Positions 1 to 5,582 are shown, numbered from the stretch's first letter. The stretch: DNA of 9,583 bases from Nitriliruptoraceae bacterium (GCA_007121975.1 SKJO01000185.1:1-9583); one strand, 5' to 3'. Notes: generated by a model not told the origin, from the letters alone. Translations and numbers: made by a program.

Positions 1-327
1 CTCTTCGCCGTCTGGTGGTTCGACACCCGCCATCCGCTGGTCGTCAAGCTCCTCACCCCGCTCACGGCGACAGGCGTGGTCGCCTCCGCGTACTTCGTGT
101 GGCTGCAGCTGGTCCCGATCGGCGCGATCTGCCCGTTCTGCATGGTCTCGGCCGTCGCCACCACCCTGCTGTTCACCATCGAGGTCATCGTGCGCCGTCG
201 GGGCGGCGCGGCTGCCGCTCCCGTGGTCCCCGCCGTGCGCGTCTGGCCGGCGGCGTTCGTGGCCACGATGGGCATGACGATGCTGGTGCTGTGGTCGATC
301 CCGCAGCTGCCCCTGCCCGGCAACTGA
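1..327 (+). CDS. VKOR family protein, C-terminal part (5' end outside window)
   Basis: The visible 108 residues are the C-terminal part of a vitamin K epoxide reductase-family membrane protein. In bacteria these enzymes reoxidise DsbA-like thioredoxin-fold partners and pass electrons to quinone, so they make disulfide bonds in exported proteins. What is seen: two hydrophobic helices around a CPFC motif (Cys44 and Cys47 of the visible part) in the context IGAICPFCMVSA, the family's typical active-site helix, then a basic linker (VRRR) and one more membrane helix (about residues 82-101) before the stop. The open frame runs off the left edge, so the start and the loop cysteines cannot be checked. 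The gene is closed by a perfect hairpin about 30 bases after the stop. The family call is firm; the physiological partner is not visible. Confidence 0.85.
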   Translation, partial: LFAVWWFDTRHPLVVKLLTPLTATGVVASAYFVWLQLVPIGAICPFCMVSAVATTLLFTIEVIVRRRGGAAAAPVVPAVRVWPAAFVATMGMTMLVLWSIPQLPLPGN

Positions 328-358
328 CCCCAGCTTGCCTCGCGCACCCCGTTTCCCG

Positions 359-388
359 GCGGCGGCCGTCTCCAGCGACGGCCGCCGC
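359..388 (+). terminator. Hairpin after the VKOR gene
   Basis: A perfect 12-bp inverted repeat (arms GCGGCGGCCGTC at 359-370 and GACGGCCGCCGC at 377-388) surrounds a six-base loop (TCCAGC). It begins 31 bases after the VKOR stop and ends 25 bases before the ribosome site of the next gene. There is no U-tract, which is common for actinobacterial intrinsic terminators. It probably separates the VKOR transcript from the CsoR-type gene; an attenuator role is an alternative. Confidence 0.6.
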
Positions 389-427
389 TCTAACGTGAGC
401 AGCCAGGGCCACAGGGAGCCGTGACGC

Positions 428-694
428 ATGAACGTCGAGCAACTCGGGGAAGACCCGCTGCGCCGGGCACGCAGCCGGCTGCGTCGGGTCGAGGGGCAGG
501 TGCGGGCGGTCGAGCGCATGCTCGAGGAGAACGCTGACTGCCAGCAGGTCCTGCGCCAGATCGCCGCCGCGAGCACGGCGCTTCGCCGGGTCGGGGTGCA
601 GCTCGCCGTCGACGGCATCGAGCAGTGCGTGCGCACCACCGATGCCGCCGACGATCTCGAGCAGTTCCAGCAGGCGTTCCTCGAGCTGTCCTGA
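428..694 (+). CDS. CsoR/RcnR-family repressor, CstR-like Cys pair
   Basis: An 88-residue all-helical DNA-binding repressor of the CsoR/RcnR (DUF156) family. Members form tetramers that leave DNA when they bind Cu(I), Ni, formaldehyde or persulfide. Seen here: the family signature RLRRVEGQVRAVERMLEE near residues 18-35, Cys38 in the ADCQQVL helix and Cys67 in IEQCV. The 29-residue spacing equals that of the copper ligands in CsoR. The histidine four residues before the second Cys in CsoR is Gly63 here, giving the x-C-x-C pattern of CstR persulfide sensors rather than the copper x-C-H-C pattern. The ATG at 428 has AGGGAG at 413-418, nine bases upstream. The gene stands alone, convergent with the carbonic anhydrase gene, so its target is not obvious; the VKOR gene just upstream or its own promoter are candidates. 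Family sure; ligand inferred. Confidence 0.9.
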   Translation: MNVEQLGEDPLRRARSRLRRVEGQVRAVERMLEENADCQQVLRQIAAASTALRRVGVQLAVDGIEQCVRTTDAADDLEQFQQAFLELS

Positions 695-739
695 CCGGGG
701 GCCCGCAGCGATCACCCGGGCGGCGACTGGACCGGTCAG
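691..739. terminator. Inverted repeat between convergent stops (CsoR-type / carbonic anhydrase)
   Basis: Perfect 8-bp arms CTGACCGG (691-698) and CCGGTCAG (732-739) contain the stop codons of both converging genes. A second inner stem (GCCCG at 701-705, CGGGC at 717-721) lies in the loop. The symmetry suits a bidirectional terminator with no U-tract. Seen in sequence; the function is inferred. Confidence 0.45.
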
Positions 740-1620
740 CCGGCGGCGAGCAGCGCGCCCACCTCCGAACTGGCGGCGAGCTCACGCGCGAGCGAGGCGA
801 ACCCCTCGGCGGTGGCCGGCGGATCGGCCAGCCGGGCGGCCGGCGCGGCCGGGTCGATCACGACCGGCGTCCCGATGCGGTGGGAGGTCAGGTCGTAGAC
901 CGCGTAGACGGGCTGCACCACCTCGACGTCGTAGCTGGCGAGCTCGCTGCGCAGCGAGGCGGCCTGGATCGCGGCGTTGAGCACCGCGGAGGTCTCGACC
1001 AGCGCGCCGGCGAAGCCGGGCTGCGTGGCGGCGTCCGCCCCGGCGACCTCCAGCAGTGCGGCGTGGCCCAGGCGCACGGCCGGGAACAGGTGGTCCACGA
1101 TCGAGCGCAGCTGGTGCTCGGCGGACAGTCCCAGGTACTGGGCGGGGTCGAGGTAGGCCTGCACGGCGGCGGTGACCGCCCCGCACTTGGTGTGGCCGAG
1201 CACGACCGCCAGCCGCATGCTGGGCAGGTTGCCGATCGCGTAGTCGATGCTGCCGATGATCTCCTGGGCGAGCACGTTGCCCGCGACCCGCAGCACGAAC
1301 AGGTCGTTGAACGCGCGGCCGAGGATCAGCTCGATCGGGACCCGGGCGTCCGCGCAGCCGAGCACCGCGGCGAACGGCGCGTGGCGCAGCACCCCCTCGG
1401 CAGGGCTGCTCAACCCGAACCCACCCGCTCCGACCTCGATGACCCGCCGGGCCGGCCCCTCGGCGCCGGGCTCGGAACCCGCGGCGGAACGCGGTTCTGC
1501 CAGCAGGGCGACCAGCGCGTCGTTGCCCTGCTCGAGCAGCGCGCGGGCCTGTTCGGCGGTTTCTGGCCGCCCGTCGGCGTCCTGTGGACCTTCACCGATA
1601 CGGTAGACGACCTCGATCAT
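736..1620 (-). CDS. Beta-carbonic anhydrase
   Basis: A 294-residue beta-class carbonic anhydrase, a zinc enzyme interconverting CO2 and bicarbonate, probably cytoplasmic since no signal peptide is seen. The zinc site is complete: Cys89 and the Asp91/Arg93 dyad in GCADARVPIE, then His143 and Cys146 in GHTKCGA. The N-terminal helix (EQARALLEQGNDALV, about residues 23-37) and the conserved AGNVL and GSIDYAIG stretches also fit. The protein is longer than the usual 200 or so residues because of a low-complexity stretch at about 43-60 and an insertion at about 155-205; the C-terminal core (ETSAVLNAAIQA, then VYAVYDL) is present. The ATG at 1620 is preferred over an upstream in-frame GTG at 1659 because AGGAGGT lies 10 bases before it. 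It lies 122 bases downstream of the four-helix membrane protein on the same strand, so the two may be co-expressed. Confidence 0.93.
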   Translation of the reverse strand: MIEVVYRIGEGPQDADGRPETAEQARALLEQGNDALVALLAEPRSAAGSEPGAEGPARRVIEVGAGGFGLSSPAEGVLRHAPFAAVLGCADARVPIELILGRAFNDLFVLRVAGNVLAQEIIGSIDYAIGNLPSMRLAVVLGHTKCGAVTAAVQAYLDPAQYLGLSAEHQLRSIVDHLFPAVRLGHAALLEVAGADAATQPGFAGALVETSAVLNAAIQAASLRSELASYDVEVVQPVYAVYDLTSHRIGTPVVIDPAAPAARLADPPATAEGFASLARELAASSEVGALLAAG

Positions 1621-1630
1621 GTCAGCTGCG

Positions 1631-1637
1631 ACCTCCT
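1631..1637 (-). promoter_or_regulatory. Ribosome binding site deciding the carbonic anhydrase start
   Basis: On the minus strand this reads AGGAGGT, 10 bases before the ATG at 1620. It argues against the 13-residue longer version beginning at the GTG at 1659. Confidence 0.7.
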
Positions 1638-1727
1638 GGGGACGATCGCCGCCGTGCACGGCCGGTCCGTGGACGGTCGGCGACGCGGATCATCGCACGG
1701 CCGACGCCCCGGACCGAATCACGACGC

Positions 1728-1739
1728 GGCCATATGGCC
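1728..1739. repeat. 12-bp perfect palindrome GGCCATATGGCC
   Basis: A perfect palindrome three bases beyond the stop of the four-helix membrane protein gene and about 110 bases upstream of the carbonic anhydrase start. It may be a protein-binding site for the carbonic anhydrase promoter or a transcription-end element. It is short, and could be chance. Confidence 0.35.
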
Positions 1740-1742
1740 AGG

Positions 1743-2123
1743 TCAGGCGGCCATCGATCCGCCGGAGCGGCGGGCGGCGCGGAACGAGCGCACGCCGGCG
1801 CCGAGGTAGAGCAGGCAGGCCAGCGCCGTGATCGCCGAGGTCACGGTGGCCACCGGACGCTCGACCTCACCGCCGGTGAGCAGCGCCGGCAGGTCGACCA
1901 GCGGCATCGCCGAGCCGACGACCCCGAACAGCGCGAGCACGAGCGCACCGTGGATGGCGTGCTGCCGGGCCGACTCGCGGCCGGCGATGAGCCCCAGCAC
2001 CAGCAGGGGCAGCCCGAGGAAGGCCGGGAACAGTGCGGTGATGCTCTCCGAGCCGGTGGCGACGTAGGCGACGACACCGACCAGGAGCAGCGCGGCGCCG
2101 AGGCCGCGGGTGAACAAGACCAC
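1743..2123 (-). CDS. Small four-helix membrane protein, function unknown
   Basis: A 126-residue integral membrane protein that I do not recognise by name. Four hydrophobic helices are predicted at about residues 7-23, 28-47, 57-75 and 91-111, ending in a basic tail (VRSFRAARRS), which by the positive-inside rule would be cytoplasmic. Features that look conserved rather than random are TALFPAFLGLPLLVLG in helix 2 and the RQHAIHGA entry to helix 3, with a histidine at the membrane edge. The GTG at 2123 is chosen because GGAGGA (2130-2135) lies six bases before it. A longer reading from the ATG at 2255 would add a non-hydrophobic leader and overlap the heliorhodopsin start. It diverges from the heliorhodopsin gene and precedes the carbonic anhydrase gene on the same strand. 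The reading frame is well supported; no function can be assigned. Confidence 0.8.
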   Translation of the reverse strand: MVLFTRGLGAALLLVGVVAYVATGSESITALFPAFLGLPLLVLGLIAGRESARQHAIHGALVLALFGVVGSAMPLVDLPALLTGGEVERPVATVTSAITALACLLYLGAGVRSFRAARRSGGSMAA

Positions 2124-2129
2124 GAAGGT

Positions 2130-2135
2130 TCCTCC
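2130..2135 (-). promoter_or_regulatory. Ribosome binding site for the four-helix protein GTG start
   Basis: GGAGGA on the minus strand, six bases before the GTG at 2123. It decides against the ATG at 2255, which lies inside the divergent gene. Confidence 0.65.
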
Positions 2136-2245
2136 GACGGGGGACGGGACCACTTGGCCGGCGACACCGCCGGCTTCCGGAACCGACGAGGATACGGTGG
2201 CTGCGAACCCCTCAACGCACCGCACCCAGCAGCACACCGAGCCGT

Positions 2246-2251
2246 GAGGAG
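2246..2251 (+). promoter_or_regulatory. Unusually close ribosome site of the heliorhodopsin gene
   Basis: GAGGAG ends only two bases before the ATG at 2254, much closer than the usual 5-10. No other start is possible because TGA at 2245-2247 closes the frame. Translation may be weak, leaderless or dependent on another signal. Confidence 0.5.
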
Positions 2252-2253
2252 CC

Positions 2254-3033
2254 ATGTCCGCCTCGACCGTCCCCGACCGTGACGCCCGCTACGCCCGGCT
2301 GCGCCGCTTCAACCTCGTCATCGGGCTGGTGCACCTGGCCCAGGCGGTGGTGATCCTGGCGCTGAGCAACGACTTCGCGCTGCCGGTGTTCGCCAGCTTC
2401 CTCAGCGACGACCCGGTGCCCGCGGCGATCCGGGGTGAGCCCAACCCCGCGGAGTTGGTCGCCACCGTCGGGGTGGGCGTGTGGGTGGCGGTGTTCGTGC
2501 TGTTCGCCGCCGCCGACCACCTGCTGACCGCCGGGCCACTGCGCGGCTGGTACGAGCGCAAACTCGACGAACGCGCCGGCTACGCCCGCTGGATCGAGTA
2601 CTCGATCAGCTCGTCGGTGATGGTCGTGCTCATCGCGATGCTGGTCGGCATCTGGGACGCGGGTGCGCTGGTGGGCATCTTCGCGGTCAACTCGTCGATG
2701 ATCGTCTTCGGGCTGCTGATGGAGCGGCGCGAGAGCCCCGACGATCCCGACATGAGTGCCTTCTGGTTCGGCACGCTGTTCGGGCTGGTGCCCTGGGCGC
2801 TGATCGCCTACTACACCGCGGCGGGCGGCGGGCAGGTCCCCGGCTTCGTGTACGTCATTCTCGTGGTGCAGTTCGTCCTGTTCTGGACATTCGGCCTCAA
2901 CATGTGGCTGCAGTACCGCCAGAAGGGACGCTGGACCGACTACGTCTATGGCGAGTACGTCTACGTCATCCTCAGCCTGGCCGCCAAGAGCCTGCTGGCC
3001 TGGCTGGTGTTCGCCAACGTGCTGCGCGCGTAG
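2254..3033 (+). CDS. HeR: Heliorhodopsin
   Basis: A complete 259-residue heliorhodopsin, the retinal-binding seven-helix family distinct from type-1 and type-2 rhodopsins and inverted in the membrane (N-terminus inside). Helices lie at about residues 17-37, 65-92, 113-135, 138-156, 168-190, 196-222 and 233-257. The retinal lysine is Lys245 in SLAAKSLLAW, with Ser241 one turn before it. The Schiff-base counterion is Glu115 in ARWIEYSIS. The pocket histidines correspond to His27 (GLVHLAQ) and His89 (AADHLL). These match Lys241, Ser237, Glu107, His23 and His80 of the type member HeR-48C12. Characterised heliorhodopsins have slow photocycles and usually no ion pumping, and are proposed light sensors or protein regulators. 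The ATG at 2254 is the only possible start, since an in-frame stop lies three codons upstream; GAGGAG sits unusually close, two bases away. It diverges from the four-helix protein gene. Confidence 0.96.
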   Translation: MSASTVPDRDARYARLRRFNLVIGLVHLAQAVVILALSNDFALPVFASFLSDDPVPAAIRGEPNPAELVATVGVGVWVAVFVLFAAADHLLTAGPLRGWYERKLDERAGYARWIEYSISSSVMVVLIAMLVGIWDAGALVGIFAVNSSMIVFGLLMERRESPDDPDMSAFWFGTLFGLVPWALIAYYTAAGGGQVPGFVYVILVVQFVLFWTFGLNMWLQYRQKGRWTDYVYGEYVYVILSLAAKSLLAWLVFANVLRA

Positions 3034-3064
3034 GGCTGCGCACCGGGCCTCAGCTCCCGCGCAG
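3022..3064. terminator. Possible bidirectional terminator, heliorhodopsin / flavoprotein
   Basis: Arms CTGCGCG (3022-3028) and CGCGCAG (3058-3064) flank the two convergent stop codons with a 29-base loop. A short inner pair (GCTG 3035-3038, CAGC 3051-3054) could extend the fold. The long loop and lack of a U-tract make this tentative. Confidence 0.3.
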
Positions 3065-4525
3065 GTAGGCGACGACATCCGCGGCCCCGTAGGACCGCTC
3101 GCCGTTGCTGTGGCGCTCGAGCAGCTCGACCACCGGGCCGAGGTCCGAGCCGGCCGTGATCAGTGCCGGCTCGACCCGACCGTCGCGGCGGGTCTGGGCG
3201 TAGCCGGCGGTGGCCAGCAGGGCGTTGCACAGGCAGGTGCGGCCCACCGTGTTGGCTTCCCGGGCGTGCTTGGCGCCGGTGTAGGAGGCCAGCGGTTCGG
3301 CGGGGCAGCGGTAGCCCAGCGCCCCGTTCTCCCGCTCGTAGGGCACCCGCAGGGCGCCGAGGTCGCAGACCCGCTCGCGGGCCTCGACCACGTCCGGATC
3401 CGACAGCGTGCCATCCACCTCGACGATCTTGAACGGGAAGCCGGTCGGTGAGGCCCGCCAGTCGGTACGCACCTCGACCTCACCGCGGGCGACCTGCTCG
3501 AGCACCGTGGCGCGCAGGGTCGGGCTCATGCCCGACTCGCGGCACAGTGCGAAGGCGGTGCCGACCTGCACCCCGACCGCACCCGCGGCACGCGCCGCGG
3601 CGAAGCTGGCGGGGGTGCCGGTGCGACCGGCCACCCAGAACGGCAGCCCGACGGCGGCCAGGGCGGCGAGGTCGACCTCGTCCTGCGCGTCGTAGACCGG
3701 TTGCTGGCGCTCGTCGACCCGGCGCGGACCGCGCGGCGGCGCATTGTGCCCTCCGGCGGTGGGCGCCTCGACCACCAGCCCGTCGGGGCGGGAGGCCGGG
3801 GAGCCGGCCAGGCCCTCGGCGAGGTCGTTGGATGCCACGATCGCCAGGAAGTGCGGCCGGGCGGTCCGCGGCGGTGTCCCGTCGAACAGCTCGGACGGCG
3901 AGCAGCGGATGCGGGCATCCTGCGCCGAGCTCGCGCCCTGCACCCGCAGGCCGAGCTCCACGTCCTGGCCTCCGGCCAGCGCGTCGAGCATGCCGGGCAG
4001 CTCGTGGGGGTTGCCGGCACCCACCAGCACGGCGTCCACCCCGGCGAGCATGGCGCCGTACAGCACGAAGGGGATCGGGGCCTCGATCTTGCGCAGCAGG
4101 TTGATGCCGACCGCGCCGTCGTGACCTTCCTTGGCCAGTGTCACCTCGACGAACCCGGCCGCCACCGTCAGCTCCTGCAGCCGGCGTGCCGGACGCGCCG
4201 AGAACATCGGCACCGCACGGTAGGGCTGGCCCTCGGCCCGGCCTGCTTCGAGGTAGTAGGCATCGATGATCTGCTCGGCGACGCGGGGCAGCGGGAAACG
4301 CGCCAGCGCCCGGCGCACGTGGCCGCCGGGGTCACCGTCCTGCAGCCGGCGGACACACACCACCTCGATGGCCGTGCCCGACACCACGCCGAGCTCCCCG
4401 GTCATCGCGACCGCGCGGGCCAGCCGCCAGTCGGAGATCGCGACCCCCATGCCCCCCTGGATGATGGCGGGCAGCGCGGCGCGGGCGGGAGGCGGGCGGG
4501 TGGTAGAGGCGTGCTGGTTGCTCAT
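3050..4525 (-). CDS. Nitronate monooxygenase-family flavoprotein (FMN TIM barrel)
   Basis: A 491-residue FMN-dependent enzyme of the nitronate monooxygenase / 2-nitropropane dioxygenase superfamily, cytoplasmic. Motifs in order: the N-terminal barrel strand IIQGGMGVAISDW (21-33), FVEVTLAKEG (125-134), YGAMLAGVDAVLVGAG (156-171), the flavin/active-site loop EAPTAGGHNAPP (253-264) with its histidine, WVAGRTG (297-303) and the phosphate-binding strand GVQVGTAFALC (318-328). At about 490 residues it is longer than the classic 320-380-residue enzymes. The extra C-terminal part carries cysteines, including GRTCLCNALL (428-437), and may make a second domain. The ATG at 4525 has GAGGAG seven bases upstream. 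It follows the MerR-type gene after 50 bases on the same strand, so it is the likely target operon partner. The substrate is unknown; detoxifying nitronates is a family function, while enoyl reductase-like roles in lipid synthesis are an alternative. Confidence 0.85.
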   Translation of the reverse strand: MSNQHASTTRPPPARAALPAIIQGGMGVAISDWRLARAVAMTGELGVVSGTAIEVVCVRRLQDGDPGGHVRRALARFPLPRVAEQIIDAYYLEAGRAEGQPYRAVPMFSARPARRLQELTVAAGFVEVTLAKEGHDGAVGINLLRKIEAPIPFVLYGAMLAGVDAVLVGAGNPHELPGMLDALAGGQDVELGLRVQGASSAQDARIRCSPSELFDGTPPRTARPHFLAIVASNDLAEGLAGSPASRPDGLVVEAPTAGGHNAPPRGPRRVDERQQPVYDAQDEVDLAALAAVGLPFWVAGRTGTPASFAAARAAGAVGVQVGTAFALCRESGMSPTLRATVLEQVARGEVEVRTDWRASPTGFPFKIVEVDGTLSDPDVVEARERVCDLGALRVPYERENGALGYRCPAEPLASYTGAKHAREANTVGRTCLCNALLATAGYAQTRRDGRVEPALITAGSDLGPVVELLERHSNGERSYGAADVVAYLRGS

Positions 4526-4575
4526 GGTGGGGCTCCTCGCAGCTCCAGGGCTGCGGACATCGGATCGTCAGCGCG

Positions 4576-5532
4576 TCAGGCGGCGGGTGTGGGGTCGTTG
4601 TCGTCGAGGTCGGAGACGTCGAGGTCGGAGGCAGCTTCCGGGTCGGCTTCCGGGTCGGGTTCGGGGTCGGACTCCGGAGCTGGCTCGGACTCGGGCCCGG
4701 GGGTCGGTGGCGGAGCGGGAGCGGAGTGCCCCTGCTCCACGGTCTCGCGCAGCGCGCGCTCGATCTCCTGCACGAAGATCAGCTGCACCGCACGGGCCCC
4801 GAGCGGGCGCAGCGCCTCGAGTGCCTCGGAGATGTCGGCCGCCGAACCGCGACGGGCGAACCCGGCACCGGCCCGGTCCAGGAAGTGGTCGACGAGGTCG
4901 CTCGAGGCGCGACGCAGGTGCTTGCGCATGATGCTGGCCGCACCGGCGGCGGTCTCGAGGTCGACCCCGGCCGCCTCGAGCTGCAGCGAGATGTCGAGCA
5001 GCCCCGGCGAGAGCACCAGGTAGGAGGGCGACAACCCGCGCTGCCGGCGAACGAGCCCGCCTTCGACGAGCAGCGCCACGATGCCGACGCGGTGGCCGAC
5101 CCGTTCGGCGAGCTCCTCCTCGGTGAGCACGACCGGGCGTTCCTCGGACCAGGGGGCCCGCAGCTGGTCGCCCATGCCCAACCAGTCGTCGAGCCACAGC
5201 TCGCCCTTCTCGACCCGCTTGAAGGCATCGCGCATCGCGGAGAGGCGCAGCCCGCGGTCCTGCAGTTGGGCGATCAGCCCGAGCCGCTCGAGGTGGGCGC
5301 GGTGGTACACCGCGATCCGACCCTGCCGCTGCGGCGCGGGCAGCAGCTTCTCGGACTGGTAGTGACGCACCGTGCGGACCGGCAGACCAGCGGCGGCGGC
5401 GAGCTCGTCGATGGTGAACGTCGCGTCGTCGTCTGACGTCGATCCGTCGTCGGAGTTCGGCGCCGCTTCAGGCGTCGGGTCCGGCGTCGAGTCAGGCGTC
5501 GAGTCAGGCCGCGTCGGTTCGTGCGATGACAT
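4576..5532 (-). CDS. MerR-family transcriptional regulator with acidic disordered tails
   Basis: A 318-residue MerR-type activator/repressor. The winged helix-turn-helix is at about residues 38-107: TIDELAAAAGLPVRTVRHYQ, then EKLLPAPQRQGRIAVYHRAHLERL, then a dimerisation-like helix. A second helix-turn-helix-like stretch is visible near 136-165 (LTEEELAERVGHRVGIVALL). The remainder (about 170-268) is helical and shows no cysteine metal loop and no cobalamin-binding DxHxxG, so neither a metal sensor nor a CarH-like light sensor is indicated. Both ends are acidic and Pro/Ser/Asp-rich: residues 1-38 with PDSTP repeats, and about 270-318. The ATG at 5532 is preferred over an in-frame TTG at 5547 because GGGAGGAG lies five bases before it. 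It leads a probable two-gene operon with the flavoprotein and probably regulates itself through the dyad just upstream. The effector is unknown. Confidence 0.88.
   Translation of the reverse strand: MSSHEPTRPDSTPDSTPDPTPEAAPNSDDGSTSDDDATFTIDELAAAAGLPVRTVRHYQSEKLLPAPQRQGRIAVYHRAHLERLGLIAQLQDRGLRLSAMRDAFKRVEKGELWLDDWLGMGDQLRAPWSEERPVVLTEEELAERVGHRVGIVALLVEGGLVRRQRGLSPSYLVLSPGLLDISLQLEAAGVDLETAAGAASIMRKHLRRASSDLVDHFLDRAGAGFARRGSAADISEALEALRPLGARAVQLIFVQEIERALRETVEQGHSAPAPPPTPGPESEPAPESDPEPDPEADPEAASDLDVSDLDDNDPTPAA
4602..4630 (-). repeat. Tandem 15-base repeat encoding the MerR acidic C-tail
   Basis: CGTCGAGGTCGGAG occurs at 4602-4615 and again at 4617-4630 with a one-base spacer. It encodes the SDLDV-like repeat at the C-terminus. 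More degenerate copies of the same Asp/Glu/Pro coding pattern continue to about 4700. It probably grew by slippage. Confidence 0.6.
5459..5506 (-). repeat. Four degenerate 12-base units in the MerR N-terminal tail
   Basis: Two identical units GGCGTCGAGTCA (5483-5494 and 5495-5506) are preceded by two diverged copies (5459-5482). They encode the repeated D-S-T-P stretch of the disordered N-terminus and preserve the frame. Confidence 0.55.
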
Positions 5533-5537
5533 CCCTG

Positions 5538-5545
5538 CTCCTCCC
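5538..5545 (-). promoter_or_regulatory. Ribosome binding site deciding the MerR start
   Basis: GGGAGGAG on the minus strand lies five bases before the ATG at 5532, favouring it over the TTG at 5547. Confidence 0.65.
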
Positions 5546-5556
5546 AAGCAGCCCCA

Positions 5557-5582
5557 ACTGTTTCAGTTCTCACTGGAACAGT
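5557..5582. promoter_or_regulatory. 26-bp dyad, probable MerR operator/promoter
   Basis: Two 11-base arms, ACTGTTTCAGT (5557-5567) and ACTGGAACAGT (5572-5582), form an inverted repeat with one mismatch around TCTC. On the minus strand it starts within TTGACT, which resembles a -35 box, and extends toward the expected -10 position. Such a dyad between -35 and -10 is the classic MerR-family operator layout. It lies 25 bases upstream of the MerR start, so autoregulation is the simplest reading. It could also serve the divergent gene at 5760. Confidence 0.65.

Larger units (their letters stand above)
2124..2253. promoter_or_regulatory. Divergent promoter region: four-helix protein / heliorhodopsin
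   Basis: All signals for both divergent genes must lie in these 130 bases unless transcription starts further away. It contains a perfect 7-bp hairpin (GCCGGCG 2157-2163, loop ACAC, CGCCGGC 2168-2174), followed at once by the palindrome TTCCGGAA (2175-2182). TACGGT (2193-2198) is a possible rightward -10 box of the actinobacterial TANNNT type without a clear -35; GGAAC (2179-2183) resembles the -35 of some extracytoplasmic sigma factors. These promoter readings are weak. Confidence 0.4.

Noticed and set aside
1621..1659. Longer carbonic anhydrase beginning at GTG 1659
   Set aside because: AGGAGGT is placed correctly for the ATG at 1620, and the extra residues would be translated from the ribosome site itself.
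625..1809. 394-codon open frame on the plus strand
   Set aside because: It lies opposite the carbonic anhydrase with its complete zinc motifs. Its own product is Arg/Gly/Val-rich without any family pattern, typical of the antisense frame in high-GC DNA.
2254..3033. Type-1 proton-pumping rhodopsin
   Set aside because: The helix-3 DTD/DTE-type pump motif is absent, and the ARWIEYS and SLAAKS patterns are specific to heliorhodopsins.
2212..3078. 288-codon open frame on the minus strand
   Set aside because: Antisense to the heliorhodopsin; His/Asp/Gln-rich and without membrane or catalytic motifs.
4538..4555. Small hairpin CGCAGC/GCTGCG between the MerR and flavoprotein genes
   Set aside because: Only a six-base stem touching the ribosome site; too weak to call a terminator or regulator.
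3701..5023. 440-codon open frame on the plus strand
   Set aside because: It runs antisense across the flavoprotein and MerR genes, both of which have strong motifs and ribosome sites; the product is low-complexity.
4576..5532. CarH-like cobalamin light sensor as the MerR protein
   Set aside because: Attractive next to a photoreceptor, but no DxHxxG or other cobalamin-binding motif is present in the C-terminal part.
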